From NCBI RefSeq assembly GCF_023734115.1, contig NZ_AP025737.1, positions 1,116,001-1,180,000 on the forward strand: 64,000 nucleotides of DNA, read 5' to 3'. The translations under genes and the position numbers were made by a program. The notes below the pieces were generated by a model, which ran no database searches, was not told the origin of the DNA, and saw only the letters and a list, made by a program, of their open reading frames with translations. The DNA is from Herbiconiux sp. L3-i23. GTDB lineage: Bacteria; Actinomycetota; Actinomycetes; Actinomycetales; Microbacteriaceae. Numbering within the stretch: position 1 is the stretch's first letter; the number at the start of each line of letters is the position of its first letter. This document shows, in pieces, positions 25,753-35,834 of this stretch.

Positions 25753-28700
25753 GTGCGCGAAGAAGACCACTACCTCAACGACATCGGACCGGGCAGGGGG
25801 CGCAGGCGCCCCGCGCGGTCGTGGCTGCACTCGGATGCGCCGTCCCTCTCGCTGAACGGCGAGTGGCGCTTCCGGCTGCTGAGCGGCGCCCCGGGCACCC
25901 TCGGCGCGCCCGCCGTGCTTCCTGCGGGGGAGGCGGCGGAAGGGTTCGCGAGCCCTGAGTTCGACGATTCGGGCTGGGACCGGCTGCCGCTTCCGGCGCA
26001 CTGGGTGCTGCAGGGCGACGGCCGGTACGGCGCCCCGCAGTACACGAATGTGAAGTTGCCGTTCCCGCAGGATCCGCCGTTCTCGCCCGACGAGAACCCG
26101 ACCGGTGACCATCGGCGCACGTTCGAGCTGCCCGCCGAGTGGATGGATCGCGACCGCTTCGAGGCGGTGGTGCTGCGCTTCGACGGGGTCGAGTCGCGCT
26201 ATCGGGTGTGGCTGAACGGTGTCGAGATCGGTGTCGGCACGGGGTCGCGTCTCGCGCAGGAGTTCGACGTGACCGATGCGGTGCGCGCGGGCGTCAACGT
26301 CGTGGCCGTGCGCGTGCACCAGTGGTCGGCGTCGACCTACATCGAGGACCAGGATCAGTGGTGGCTGCCCGGCATCTACCGCGATGTCACCCTGCAGGCC
26401 CGACCGCGCGGCGGGGTCGAGGACGTCTGGGTGCGGGCCGCGTTCGACCACCGCTCCGGGGCGGGAACGCTGTCGACGGAGCTGCGCGCCGCCGATGCCG
26501 CCTACCCGATCCGGCTGTCGGTGCCGGAGCTCGGCGTCGACGTCACCTGGCAGAGCCCCGCCGAGGTCGCGCCGATCGACATCAAGGCCGTCGAGCCATG
26601 GAGCGCAGAGGACCCGAGGCTCTACGACGCCACCGTGGTGAGCGCGGGCGGAGCCGAGAGCATCGCGCTGCGCCTTGGCTTCCGCTCCGTCGAGATCGTC
26701 GGCGACCGTTTCCTCGTCAATGGGCGTCGCGTCGTGCTGCACGGCATGAACCGGCACGACACCAACCCCGACCTCGGGCGCGGCTTCGACGAGGAGTTTG
26801 TGCGTCGCGACCTCGAGCTGATGAAGCGGCACAACGTGAACGCGATCCGCACGGCGCACTACCCGCCGCATCCGCGGGTGCTCGACCTCGCCGACGAGTA
26901 CGGCTTCTGGGTGATGCTCGAGAACGACATCGAGACGCACGCCTTCCATCATGGGGGCAGCCAGTTCACCTCGGGTGTCGACGAGTGGTTCGGCAACCCG
27001 AGCGAGGATCCGGCCTGGCGTGCCACCTACCTCGACCGCATCGAACGCACGGTTGAGCGCGACAAGAACCACCCGAGCGTCGTCATGTGGTCGCTCGGCA
27101 ACGAGTCGGGCACCGGAGCGAACATGGCCGCGATGGCGGAGTGGGTGCACGCCCGCGACCCCGAACGGCCCGTCCACTACGAGGGCGATCACGCGGGCGA
27201 CTACACCGATGTCTACTCGCGGATGTACCCGGCGATCGCCGAGCTGGCGAGCATCGGCAGCGACTCGACATCGCGGTTGCTCGACGCGTCGGTGGTGCAG
27301 TCGGCGCGGCAGCGCACCAAGCCCGCCCTGCTCTGCGAGTACGTCCACGCGATGGGCAACGGCCCGGGCGGCATCGAGCTGTACGAAGACTTGGTCGACC
27401 GGTACCCGCGACTGCACGGCGGGTTCGTCTGGGAGTGGCGCGATCACGGCATCCGTACCCACACCGCTGACGGGATGTCGTTCTTCGGCTACGGCGGCGA
27501 CTTCGGCGAGACCGGCGTGCACGACGGCCACTTCTGCATGGACGGCATGGTGCTCTCCGACGGCACCCCGACCCCGGGCCTGGTCGAGTTCGCGGCGGTG
27601 ACGGCGCCCATCCGCTTCGCTTTCGTAGTGACGGACGAGGCGGCGACGGTCACGGTGCGCAACCTCCGCCACTCCGCCCACACCGGCGACCTCGTGTTTC
27701 AATGGCGCATCGAGCGCGACGGCCACGAGGTGGCGGCGGGCGTGCTGCAGGTCGAGGGTGCCCACGGTGCGCCGCTGGCCGCGGGCGCCGACGCGGACAT
27801 CGAACTGCGACTCGATCTCGAAACGCTCGGGCTCGAGCCCGGCGAGCTGTGGCTGACCGTCTCGGCGGTGCTCGCGGCGGATACGTCGTGGGCGTCAGCC
27901 GGTCACGCTCTCGCTATCGGTCAGGTGGAGCTGGCGTCGACGCCCGCGCCTCGAGTGCCTTCGGTTGCCGTTCCGGCACGGCACGGCAGCGGAGCCGTCG
28001 CCGACGGTCGGGAGACGACCGGGACCTACGAGCTGGGTCCGGCGCGGTTCACGGACGGCCGCTTCACCGGCTTCGGCGACGCGCTCGTCGCGGGTCCGCA
28101 CCTCTCGTTGTGGCGCGCGCCGACGGACAACGACGCGGGCTCCCACATGGGCAGCTACGACGTCACGGATCCGTGGGAGGGCCGCGGGCTCGGCATCCCG
28201 GGCCCGTCGTATGCGTTCCAATGGCTCGAGGCGGGGCTCGACCGGCTGAGCTCCCGCCTAATCGAGGTGAGCAGGACCGAGACCACGCTGGAGCGGCGCA
28301 CCCGATGGGCTGCCGCCGACACCCGCGACGCGGTGGCGCTCGAAGAGACCTGGGCCGTCGACGGCGACTCGGTGCTGCTCTCGATCGAGCTCATCCCCAC
28401 CACGCGGTGGGATCTGGTGTGGCCGCGCTTCGGGGTGCGCTTCGACCTGCCGCTCGATGTCGATGGCGCCGAGTGGTTCGGCACAGGGCCGGGGGAGTCG
28501 TACCCGGATTCGCGCCGCGGCGTGAACGTCGGACGCTTCCAGGCCGGCATCGACGAGCTGCGGTTCCCGTACGCCTGGCCGCAGGAGAGCGGCCACCGCA
28601 GTGACCTGCGAAGCCTCGACATCACGGCGAACGGCAGCCCGTGGATGCGCGTCGAAGCAGAGGCTGACAGTCGTGGGCGTCGCCCCGGCTTCACGCTGTC

Positions 28701-28890
28701 GCGGTACACGGCGGAGCAGCTCGCTGTCGCGACCCACCAGCACGAGCTCCCGGCCGCCAGTGCCACGTACCTCTACCTCGACGTCGGACAGAACGGACTC
28801 GGTTCGCGCGCCTGCGGACCCGACGTCTGGCCCGACGCCCTGCTGCGCCCGGAAGCCCGCTCACTGACCCTGCGGTTCACCGCACTGTGA
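25753..28890 (+). CDS. lacZ: Beta-galactosidase (LacZ-type), glycoside hydrolase family 2
   Basis: A large five-domain GH2 enzyme of 1045 residues with a GTG start. The jelly-roll (LNGVEIGVGTGSRLAQEFDVTDAV) with SASTYIEDQDQWWLPGIYRDV precedes the barrel with GMNRHDTNPDLGRG and RTAHYPPHP. The acid/base is E451 in LGNESGTG, the nucleophile E561 in GGFVWEWRDHG. The C-terminal Bgal_small_N domain is complete (LWRAPTDNDAG, YPDSRRGVNVGRF, PYAWPQESGHRSDLR). Active on beta-galactosides by family; no signal peptide, so intracellular. It begins 22 bases after the mannosidase and continues the operon. The symbol denotes the family rather than a proven orthologue. Confidence 0.93.
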   Translation: MREEDHYLNDIGPGRGRRRPARSWLHSDAPSLSLNGEWRFRLLSGAPGTLGAPAVLPAGEAAEGFASPEFDDSGWDRLPLPAHWVLQGDGRYGAPQYTNVKLPFPQDPPFSPDENPTGDHRRTFELPAEWMDRDRFEAVVLRFDGVESRYRVWLNGVEIGVGTGSRLAQEFDVTDAVRAGVNVVAVRVHQWSASTYIEDQDQWWLPGIYRDVTLQARPRGGVEDVWVRAAFDHRSGAGTLSTELRAADAAYPIRLSVPELGVDVTWQSPAEVAPIDIKAVEPWSAEDPRLYDATVVSAGGAESIALRLGFRSVEIVGDRFLVNGRRVVLHGMNRHDTNPDLGRGFDEEFVRRDLELMKRHNVNAIRTAHYPPHPRVLDLADEYGFWVMLENDIETHAFHHGGSQFTSGVDEWFGNPSEDPAWRATYLDRIERTVERDKNHPSVVMWSLGNESGTGANMAAMAEWVHARDPERPVHYEGDHAGDYTDVYSRMYPAIAELASIGSDSTSRLLDASVVQSARQRTKPALLCEYVHAMGNGPGGIELYEDLVDRYPRLHGGFVWEWRDHGIRTHTADGMSFFGYGGDFGETGVHDGHFCMDGMVLSDGTPTPGLVEFAAVTAPIRFAFVVTDEAATVTVRNLRHSAHTGDLVFQWRIERDGHEVAAGVLQVEGAHGAPLAAGADADIELRLDLETLGLEPGELWLTVSAVLAADTSWASAGHALAIGQVELASTPAPRVPSVAVPARHGSGAVADGRETTGTYELGPARFTDGRFTGFGDALVAGPHLSLWRAPTDNDAGSHMGSYDVTDPWEGRGLGIPGPSYAFQWLEAGLDRLSSRLIEVSRTETTLERRTRWAAADTRDAVALEETWAVDGDSVLLSIELIPTTRWDLVWPRFGVRFDLPLDVDGAEWFGTGPGESYPDSRRGVNVGRFQAGIDELRFPYAWPQESGHRSDLRSLDITANGSPWMRVEAEADSRGRRPGFTLSRYTAEQLAVATHQHELPAASATYLYLDVGQNGLGSRACGPDVWPDALLRPEARSLTLRFTAL

Positions 28891-28904
28891 TGCCCACGCT
28901 GTGA

Positions 28905-28971
28905 GATCGCGGCGGTGACCAGCGCCACATCCGCCACCAGGATGTAGGCGAACGGCCTCGCCGCCGCGATC
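28905..28971. other. Nested hairpin between beta- and alpha-galactosidase genes
   Basis: Perfect 11-bp arms GATCGCGGCGG (28905-28915) and CCGCCGCGATC (28961-28971) enclose an inner stem CGCC-ACATCC / GGATGT-A-GGCG with a 7-base loop. It fills most of the 107-bp gap inside the operon. It may be an RNA-stability or attenuation element that sets GH36 levels; there is no U-run, so not a standard terminator. Confidence 0.5.
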
Positions 28972-28997
28972 CGCAGATCTCGACCCACCACCCGACG

Positions 28998-31220
28998 ATG
29001 GAGTTCCCTGTGACGAAGAGTCCGCCAGCCTTCTCGACCACCGATTCGCAGGCCGATGCGCCCGATGTCGTGCTGCACCTCACCGCTGGGGGTGTCAGTG
29101 TCGTGATCGATGCGACCGGTGGCCGCCTGCCCGCGGTCACGTACTGGGGGTCGGCGCTCGGCCCGCAGACCGCGGACGATGTTTTCGCCCTCGAACTCGC
29201 CGCGACCGAACCCACGTCGGGCAATGTCGTCGACGTGCCGGTGCGCGTCTCCGTCCTGCCCGAACAGCACGCCGGGTGGGAGGGCAAGCCCGGCATCGTC
29301 GGCCACCGAGACGGAGCCGACTGGTCGCCGAAGTTCACCGTGTCCGCCATCGAGGTAGACGGCGAGACCCGCACTGACGGGCGCCTCGTCGAGACCGGTG
29401 GCGCCGTCGTGACGGTGACCGCCAACGACGCGGTGGCGGGGCTCGACCTCGCCCTCGAGATCGAGCTGCTCGCCTCCGGGCTGCTCCGCACCCGCGCTGC
29501 ACTGGTTAACAGCGGCTCCGGCGTTTACACGGTCGACGGGGTGAACCTGGCGCTGCCGATCCCGGTCCGCGCCCGCGAGATCCTCGACTTCGCGGGGCGG
29601 TGGAGCAAGGAGCGCATCCCGCAGCGCCGCGACCTCGTCGTGGGCATCCACGAGCGCGAGGGACGCAAGGGCCGCACCGGCCCGGACGCGGCGACCGTGC
29701 TCAGCGTGGGAACCCCCGGCTTCGGCTTCGCCTCCGGCGAGGTGTGGGGCGTGCATGTCGGCTTCAGCGGTAATCACCGCCACTACGCCGAGCAGCTGTC
29801 GGCCGGCGCGCAGGTGATCGGCGGGGGAGAGCTGCTGCTGCCCGGCGAGGTCCGCCTGGCCGAGTCCGAGAGCTACCGCTCGCCGTGGGTGTACGCCGCG
29901 TACGGCGACGGTCTCGATGATCAGGCGCACCGCTTCCACCGCTTCCTGAGAAGCCGCGAGACGCATCCGACGACGCCGCGCCCGGTGACGCTGAACGTGT
30001 GGGAAGCGGTCTATTTCGACCACGACATCGATCGACTCACCGACCTGGCCGACCGGGCCGCGGCGCTCGGGGTCGAGCGGTTCGTGCTCGACGACGGCTG
30101 GTTTACGGGCCGCCGCGACGACCACGCCGGCCTCGGCGACTGGACCATCGACGAGGACGTGTGGCCGCACGGTCTCGCGCCGCTCGTCGACCGCGTCACC
30201 GGTCTCGGCATGCAATTCGGTCTCTGGTTCGAGCCGGAGATGGTGAACGAGGACAGCGACCTGGCCCGCGAGCATCCCGAGTGGATCATGCAGACCGGCG
30301 GCCGCCTGCCCCTTCGCGGGCGCGATCAGCAGGTGCTGAACCTCGGCATCCCGGAGGCGTACGAGCACATCCTCGAGCGCATGTCGGCGATCCTCACCGA
30401 GTACGACATCGCCTACATCAAGTGGGATCACAACCGCGACCTCATCGACGCCGGCACCTTCCCGACCGGGGTGGCGGGCGTGCACGAGCAGACGCTCGCC
30501 GCGTACCGGCTGATGGATGAGCTGAAGCGTCGCTTCCCGGGCCTCGAGATCGAGTCGTGCTCATCGGGTGGCGCGCGCGCGGACCTGGCCGTCATCGAGC
30601 GGACCGACCGGGTCTGGGTGAGCGACTGCATCGACCCGCTGGAGCGGCAGCAGATGATGCGGTGGACGATGCAGCTGATGCCCGCCGAGCTGCTCGGCTC
30701 GCACATCGGCGCGACGGCCAACCACACGACCGGCCGCACACACGCGCTGTCGTTCCGCGCCGCGACCGCGGTGTTCGGTCACTTCGGCATCGAGTGGGAT
30801 CTGACGAAGGCGACGGAGCAGGAGAACGCGGACCTCGCCGCGTGGATCGCGTTCTACAAGGAGCATCGCTCGCTACTGCACACGGGCGAAATGGTGCGCG
30901 CGGACGAGATCGACCCTGCGTTCCAGGTCTACGGCGCGGTCGCCGATGATAGGTCGGAGGCGCTGTTCTTCGTCGCCTTCCTGACGCGGGCGACGGTGTC
31001 GCCGCGCGGCCGCTTCACCCTGCCGGGCCTCGACCCGGAGAGGCGCTACCGCGTCGCGCCGGTCGTCGTCGGCGAGCCGGATCACGGCCGCGCCGACCCG
31101 CCCTGGTACTCGGACGGAGCGGGCGTGGTGCTGAGCGGACGCGCGCTCGCGACGGCGGGCCTGCACCTGCCGGGCTCGTTCCCGGAACGCGTGGTGATGC
31201 TTCGCATCGAGGCGGTGTGA
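28998..31220 (+). CDS. Alpha-galactosidase, glycoside hydrolase family 36
   Basis: A 740-residue GH36 enzyme hydrolysing alpha-1,6-galactosides such as raffinose, melibiose or galactomannan side chains. The N-terminal beta-supersandwich is followed by a TIM barrel with RFVLDDGWFTGRR, LWFEPEMVNEDSDL, nucleophile D477 in YIKWDHNRD, the substrate loop SCSSGGARAD, and acid/base D543 in VWVSDCIDP. SHIGATANHTTGR is also a family signature. Start ATG at 28998 (GTG at 29010 possible). No signal peptide. Last gene before tRNA-Pro; with GH38 and GH2 it suggests breakdown of a mixed mannose/galactose-containing glycan. Confidence 0.95.
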   Translation: MEFPVTKSPPAFSTTDSQADAPDVVLHLTAGGVSVVIDATGGRLPAVTYWGSALGPQTADDVFALELAATEPTSGNVVDVPVRVSVLPEQHAGWEGKPGIVGHRDGADWSPKFTVSAIEVDGETRTDGRLVETGGAVVTVTANDAVAGLDLALEIELLASGLLRTRAALVNSGSGVYTVDGVNLALPIPVRAREILDFAGRWSKERIPQRRDLVVGIHEREGRKGRTGPDAATVLSVGTPGFGFASGEVWGVHVGFSGNHRHYAEQLSAGAQVIGGGELLLPGEVRLAESESYRSPWVYAAYGDGLDDQAHRFHRFLRSRETHPTTPRPVTLNVWEAVYFDHDIDRLTDLADRAAALGVERFVLDDGWFTGRRDDHAGLGDWTIDEDVWPHGLAPLVDRVTGLGMQFGLWFEPEMVNEDSDLAREHPEWIMQTGGRLPLRGRDQQVLNLGIPEAYEHILERMSAILTEYDIAYIKWDHNRDLIDAGTFPTGVAGVHEQTLAAYRLMDELKRRFPGLEIESCSSGGARADLAVIERTDRVWVSDCIDPLERQQMMRWTMQLMPAELLGSHIGATANHTTGRTHALSFRAATAVFGHFGIEWDLTKATEQENADLAAWIAFYKEHRSLLHTGEMVRADEIDPAFQVYGAVADDRSEALFFVAFLTRATVSPRGRFTLPGLDPERRYRVAPVVVGEPDHGRADPPWYSDGAGVVLSGRALATAGLHLPGSFPERVVMLRIEAV

Positions 31221-31348
31221 CCGCTCAGGCGGCGGGTTGTCGACCGGTTGCCGTCTTCGCGACGCGAGGTTCGTCGGATGTGTCACCGATGGGCCTCGGG
31301 AGGCGGTAAAGTGGTTGATCGCGCCGACCGCGAGGGAGGCACAAGCCA

Positions 31349-32049
<701 letters not shown>

Positions 32050-32995
32050 TTCTTCATCTACAGGAACCAAGGACTTCTAAGGTCCGACACAGGGTGGCAA
32101 GGTGCTGAGCTGGCCTGTTGTCCTCTCCAGGCCTGTTTGAACCTGCAAGGTCCAGATCCATCGGCATGTTGATGCCTGCCCAAGTGAGATTCTGAGGTGA
32201 GAATCTGCTATATTTTTTTTTTGTTCTGTGGCCTGGCGGCCGAGCCGCATGTGCTGTCCTGGCAACAAGCCTGCCTGTGCGCATGTTCATGGGAGGCGTC
32301 TAACTGCACGCCCTAATGCGACAGGGCTCTGCTGGAGTGTGCCCACTCACAGTTTTTTTACTAGCTCGAGCCATGTAGCGAGGAGGGATCACAGCAGAGA
32401 GCAGATCCCATGCTTCATGGCTGCGGCTGTTTATTGTCTCCTCGTGCTGCGGTTTTTTTTTTTTTGTAGCAAACGTTCCAGTGGGGAAGGCTCCCAGCTT
32501 GTCTACTTCTGTTCCTATAGTCGCCTTCAGCTCTCTTCACACGAGCCTCAACGCCTGCTGGCACCAGTGCCACCGTAGTCCCGCTAAAGTTCTCCACGAG
32601 CCACCGTGGATCAGCCGGCTGCTTCCTAGTTCTGCCTCGATGGCAGCCATGTTTTTTTCCCGCCGTCTCAGCAGAATATAGCGGTGCCATGTCTCCAGCG
32701 CGACCGTGGCCGGAGCGCACGTCACGCGCCTCCTCGCCGGAGTTAGGGGAGTGTAGCCTACAGCCAGCAGCCCAAAGTCCATCCCAGAGATGCCTCATAT
32801 AGAGTGTTGCATCGGAGATATCTGTCCAAGTTTTGCTGCGCGCTTGAGGGCGGCGCGGCAGGTCGAGATACACGGACCCTGGAGTCCGGTGCCAACCCGG
32901 TCGACAGAAGGTCCAAACCATCCCGGCCTCCTGGAAGCGTCGCGCCCGCGACCGCCAGAGCGTGCTTTAATGCTCCCCAGGCGCCGCCGCGTGGA
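32050..32995. other. Eukaryote-like foreign stretch, probably a chimeric join
   Basis: This ~0.95-kb segment is unlike the rest of the window. It has T-runs of 11 (~32212-32222) and about 14 (~32453-32466), a further T7 near 32350 and 32650, mixed GC, no codon-periodicity, and stops in all frames beyond short ORFs. On the minus strand these become A-runs of the poly-A type. The bacterial genes on both sides are cut at its edges: the recombinase loses its N-terminus and the hypothetical protein at 33.7 kb loses its C-terminus. It reads to me like plant or other eukaryotic intergenic DNA. Boundaries are estimated to about 30 bases. No gene is called in it. Confidence 0.6.
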
Positions 32996-33706
32996 GTGCT
33001 TGGCGAGGTCGCCGACCTTGGACTTCTTCTCCATCTTCTTTGCGAGCGCGTCGAGCTGGAGCAGCGCGTAGGCCTGTGTGGTCGCGATGGTCTGGGCGGC
33101 GCCGTGCAAGTTTGACCAGGTCACCTCGGAGACGCGTCCGACGTGCTCACGCTTGAACATGGCGTCGTCGATTACCATGCCGACGCCGATCATCTTCGCG
33201 ATCTCTGCGTTCTTCTGTGCGAGGAGGATGTCGTCGACCTTCTCATCGATGACTTTGAGGTACTCGGTGATCTCCTCCATGGTCTGCTGCATGGCCAGCT
33301 GCGCCATGATCCCCGCAGCACCCGCGAGCATCGCTGGGTTCGTCAGCATTGAGCCCACCGAGCCGGGCTTCACGAACTCCAGGATCTTCGTGACCTTGCC
33401 CTTGCTCGTGGTGGCGATGGCGCGGCTGACGCCGTCCGAGGACCCCTTCATCGCCTTCCCGAGCTTGAGCGCTTTGGCGGACTCCTCGGTGAGCTTCACC
33501 CAGCGGCCCGAGTTTGCTGCGATCTGAGAGCCCGCTTGCGCCACACCGGAGCCCGCGTTCAGGGCTGCGCCGAACGACGAGCGGAGGGCAATCTCCTTCG
33601 AGGTGACTCCGGCGGTAGAGAGGAAGAGCTCAACCTCGCTGGGGTGGCCGAAGATGGCGACGCCTTCACCGTCGCTGACCAGCTCGATCTCGCTGCCCAT
33701 GTTCAC
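32795..33706 (-). pseudogene. Hypothetical protein truncated at its C-terminus
   Basis: The first ~235 codons look like a real actinobacterial protein: MGSEIELVSDGEGVAIFGHP, a Ser/Ala-rich region, a short hydrophobic patch (SMLTNPAMLAGAAGIMAQLAM), then a helical or coiled stretch (EEITEYLKVIDEKVDDILLAQ, IGVGMVIDDAMFKREHVGRVSEVTW, LLQLDALAKKMEKKSKVGDLAK). After about base 33000 the frame passes into Arg/Gly-rich text within the eukaryote-like stretch and stops at 32795. I recall longer homologues continuing with more helix, so the end is missing. Start is the ATG at 33700 or GTG at 33706 behind AAAGAGGTG. Function unknown. Confidence 0.65.
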
Positions 33707-33826
33707 CTCTTTCGAAGGCAGTGGGGCCTCACCGCTCTCACGGTACCTGAGCCCGGAGACGTCGCTTCAGATGCGCCTGCCACGACGCCTCCCTTGGGTG
33801 TCGGCGCGAGTCGATACGGTCTCATC

Positions 33827-34118
33827 ATGCGCCCGCTCTCGCCCACGCAGGGTCTCTACCCTTCGCGGCATTGCCGAACATGGCCTGGTCGTGCCGAGCG
33901 TCACGTTGGACGGCCCGTACGCGATGGCGCACCTTGATCTCCCGGCTCCGGCGTATGAGGTCGTGCGTGTCACGACCGCTCGGCGTCTTGCACGAGACGG
34001 TCTGATCGCCCCTCGGCAGCACACCCCGGCACCCGGGGAAGTCGTCATTGAGTGGGAGACCACCAAGGCCGGCAAAGCGCTGCTTCATGAGCAGCGCGAC
34101 TCGGCGCCCCTAACCTGA
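33827..34118 (+). CDS. Small winged-helix-like hypothetical protein, possible frameshift
   Basis: The segment LRGIAEHGLVVPSVTLDGPYAMAH...RRLARDGLIAPRQ...VVIEWETTKAGKALLHEQ looks like a small winged-helix protein: helix, recognition-like helix, then a beta wing. The natural start would be the ATG at 33827 (MRPLSPTQ), but that frame joins the body only if one base is dropped at the GGG near 33851. Otherwise translation must start at an internal GTG or TTG. It precedes the PD-(D/E)XK gene by 8 bases and probably belongs with it. No named family recognised. Confidence 0.5.
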
Positions 34119-34126
34119 GACTCGTT

Positions 34127-35209
34127 ATGACTGAGGACTTCAAAGACGTCGCCCGCCGCATCGAAGCGAACCCGCTCGGGCGGCTCATGTACGGCCAGCG
34201 CGAGCTGTTCCACTCCAATCTCATCGGTTGGTTCTTCGACCAGCTTCCGGATGCGGCCGACGCGACGTTCCGGCCGCTTGCCTCGCCCGGCACGGACTCT
34301 GGTCGGTTCGTAGAGCGCGAGCGAGGTCACATGGATCTCGTGTTCCACTGGCCAGACCGTGCCCCGCTCGTCATCGAGAACAAGGTCTTCTCCCTGCCCC
34401 ACCGAGACCAGCTCCATGAGTACCACGCAGCCGCATCGAAGTGGCCGCACACGCCGGCCCTTGTGCTGCTCTCGGTAAGCGCGCCGGACTTCGACCTGGG
34501 GGAGTGGCGCTACCTGAGCTACGCCGAGTTCGCCGCTCGCATCCTCGACGCGCTTCCTGCCGACTCGTCCTACGAGGTTGAGACGATGCGCCGCTACGCC
34601 GCGCTCGTTGCCGACTTGTATCAGCTCGTCTCGGCTGTCGACGTGCAGTCCGACGACGAGGCGGTCTGGCTGCCGGGATCGATATTGTCGGCGATCTCCA
34701 GCACGCAGATGCGCGCGGCGCTCCATAAGGCGCGGGCACAGCGCGTCGCGCGGGTGCTCAACGAGTTCCTTCCTGGCTTGGAGCAGCCCGCTGCGGGCGG
34801 CATGAGCAACGCGACACCGCTGGTCGAGTCCTTCGAGTACGTCTACACCCGCCGCATGCATCTGCACATTGGTTGGCAGCTCCAAGGCAGCCAGTTCCGG
34901 CGCGCCGCCGTTTACCACGACCCATCCATCTCCGGGCGGAGCCAAGAGTCTCGCAGACTCCGCGAAGACGTCAGCCGCGAACACCCCGAGTTCTACTCCT
35001 TCCCTGCCCCACTGCCGCAAGCGATTGGCGGGCGCAAGGAGTTCAACCACTTCGCCCCCTCCTTCGTCTACAAATACGTCAAGACGCCGAACCTCACTAT
35101 CTCCGAGCTGAAGGCAGCCGCCGCCGAGGTGCACGCGGAGATCCAGCAATTGCGCGCCGAAGGGGCGAACGAGAGTCGCCCCGCCGAGGCAGTGCGCAAG
35201 GCTCCGTAG
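34127..35209 (+). CDS. PD-(D/E)XK nuclease superfamily protein
   Basis: A 360-residue protein resembling the PDDEXK_4 group. The N-terminal nuclease core has an early helix (QRELFHSNLIGWFFDQLP), then D70 in HMDLVFHW and E84-x-K86 in LVIENKV, followed by DQLHEYHAAASKWPHTPALVLLS. The C-terminal half (HIGWQLQGSQFRRAAVYHD, FNHFAPSFVYKYVK) is a less-characterised domain. DNA cleavage in defence or mobile elements is the usual role of such proteins. It lies in the island, 28 bases before a second nuclease-like gene. ATG start behind the small winged-helix gene. Confidence 0.85.
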   Translation: MTEDFKDVARRIEANPLGRLMYGQRELFHSNLIGWFFDQLPDAADATFRPLASPGTDSGRFVERERGHMDLVFHWPDRAPLVIENKVFSLPHRDQLHEYHAAASKWPHTPALVLLSVSAPDFDLGEWRYLSYAEFAARILDALPADSSYEVETMRRYAALVADLYQLVSAVDVQSDDEAVWLPGSILSAISSTQMRAALHKARAQRVARVLNEFLPGLEQPAAGGMSNATPLVESFEYVYTRRMHLHIGWQLQGSQFRRAAVYHDPSISGRSQESRRLREDVSREHPEFYSFPAPLPQAIGGRKEFNHFAPSFVYKYVKTPNLTISELKAAAAEVHAEIQQLRAEGANESRPAEAVRKAP

Positions 35210-35237
35210 AACGCTGTCGTCCCGCTTCGGCTCCGAG

Positions 35238-35834
35238 GTGTCGTCGGTGCCGCTGGCTACCCTCGGAAGCGTGGAAGCCTTTGAGCAGTTCGTCGCCCTC
35301 GCACTGGAAGCCGAAGGGCTGGTCGTCTCGAGCGCGCTCAAGTTCCCCGTCAAGCGCCGCACCCGCAAAACCGCCTACGAGGAGTGGCAGACGCACGGCT
35401 TTGAGGTGGATCTCGTCGCCGCTCGTGCCGACAAGCTTGTGCTCGCGACGGTGAAGTCCTTCTTCGGCTCGCGTGGGGTCGTGGCAGCGCACGTGCGCGG
35501 CGAGAGCGAGAACCGCACTTGGAACGCCGCCTACGCGCTCCTCAACGACGAGCAGATCCGTTCCACTGTCGTCGCGGCGGCCGCGGAGCGGTTTGGATTC
35601 AACGTTGACCAGGTCGAGCTGCGACTCTACGTCGGCAAGTTCGCCGGCGGCGGGAGTGAGGCTGCCGTGCGCGACTGGTGTGCCCAGCAGGTCGTCGGTG
35701 CGGGGCCGATCGCGGTGGTTGGTGCTGCCGAGGTGGTGAAGACCGTTCGCGAGGTCGCGGGCTCGAAGCAGTACCGCGACAACGCCGTGCTGGCCACGAT
35801 GAAGGTGCTGGACGCCGTGGGGGCGCTCGCTTAA
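35238..35834 (+). CDS. Restriction-endonuclease-like hypothetical protein
   Basis: A 198-residue protein with a GTG start. The N-terminus (FEQFVALALEAEGLVVSSALKFPVKRR) and GFEVDLVAARADKLVLATVKSFFGSRGV have the layout of a PD-(D/E)XK fold: helix with Glu, D58, then T71-V72-K73 where active enzymes have E-x-K. The replaced Glu could mean loss of activity or a migrated catalytic residue. The C-terminus (VRDWCAQQVVGAGPIAVVGAAEVVKTVREVA) is helical. It overlaps the helicase remnant that follows. Role unknown; island context suggests defence or mobile-element maintenance. Confidence 0.7.
   Translation: MSSVPLATLGSVEAFEQFVALALEAEGLVVSSALKFPVKRRTRKTAYEEWQTHGFEVDLVAARADKLVLATVKSFFGSRGVVAAHVRGESENRTWNAAYALLNDEQIRSTVVAAAAERFGFNVDQVELRLYVGKFAGGGSEAAVRDWCAQQVVGAGPIAVVGAAEVVKTVREVAGSKQYRDNAVLATMKVLDAVGALA

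Noticed and set aside
32228-32921. Short ORFs (116, 66, 81 and 168 codons) in the eukaryote-like stretch
   Set aside because: No RBS, no codon bias, no recognisable motif; they arise by chance in foreign sequence.
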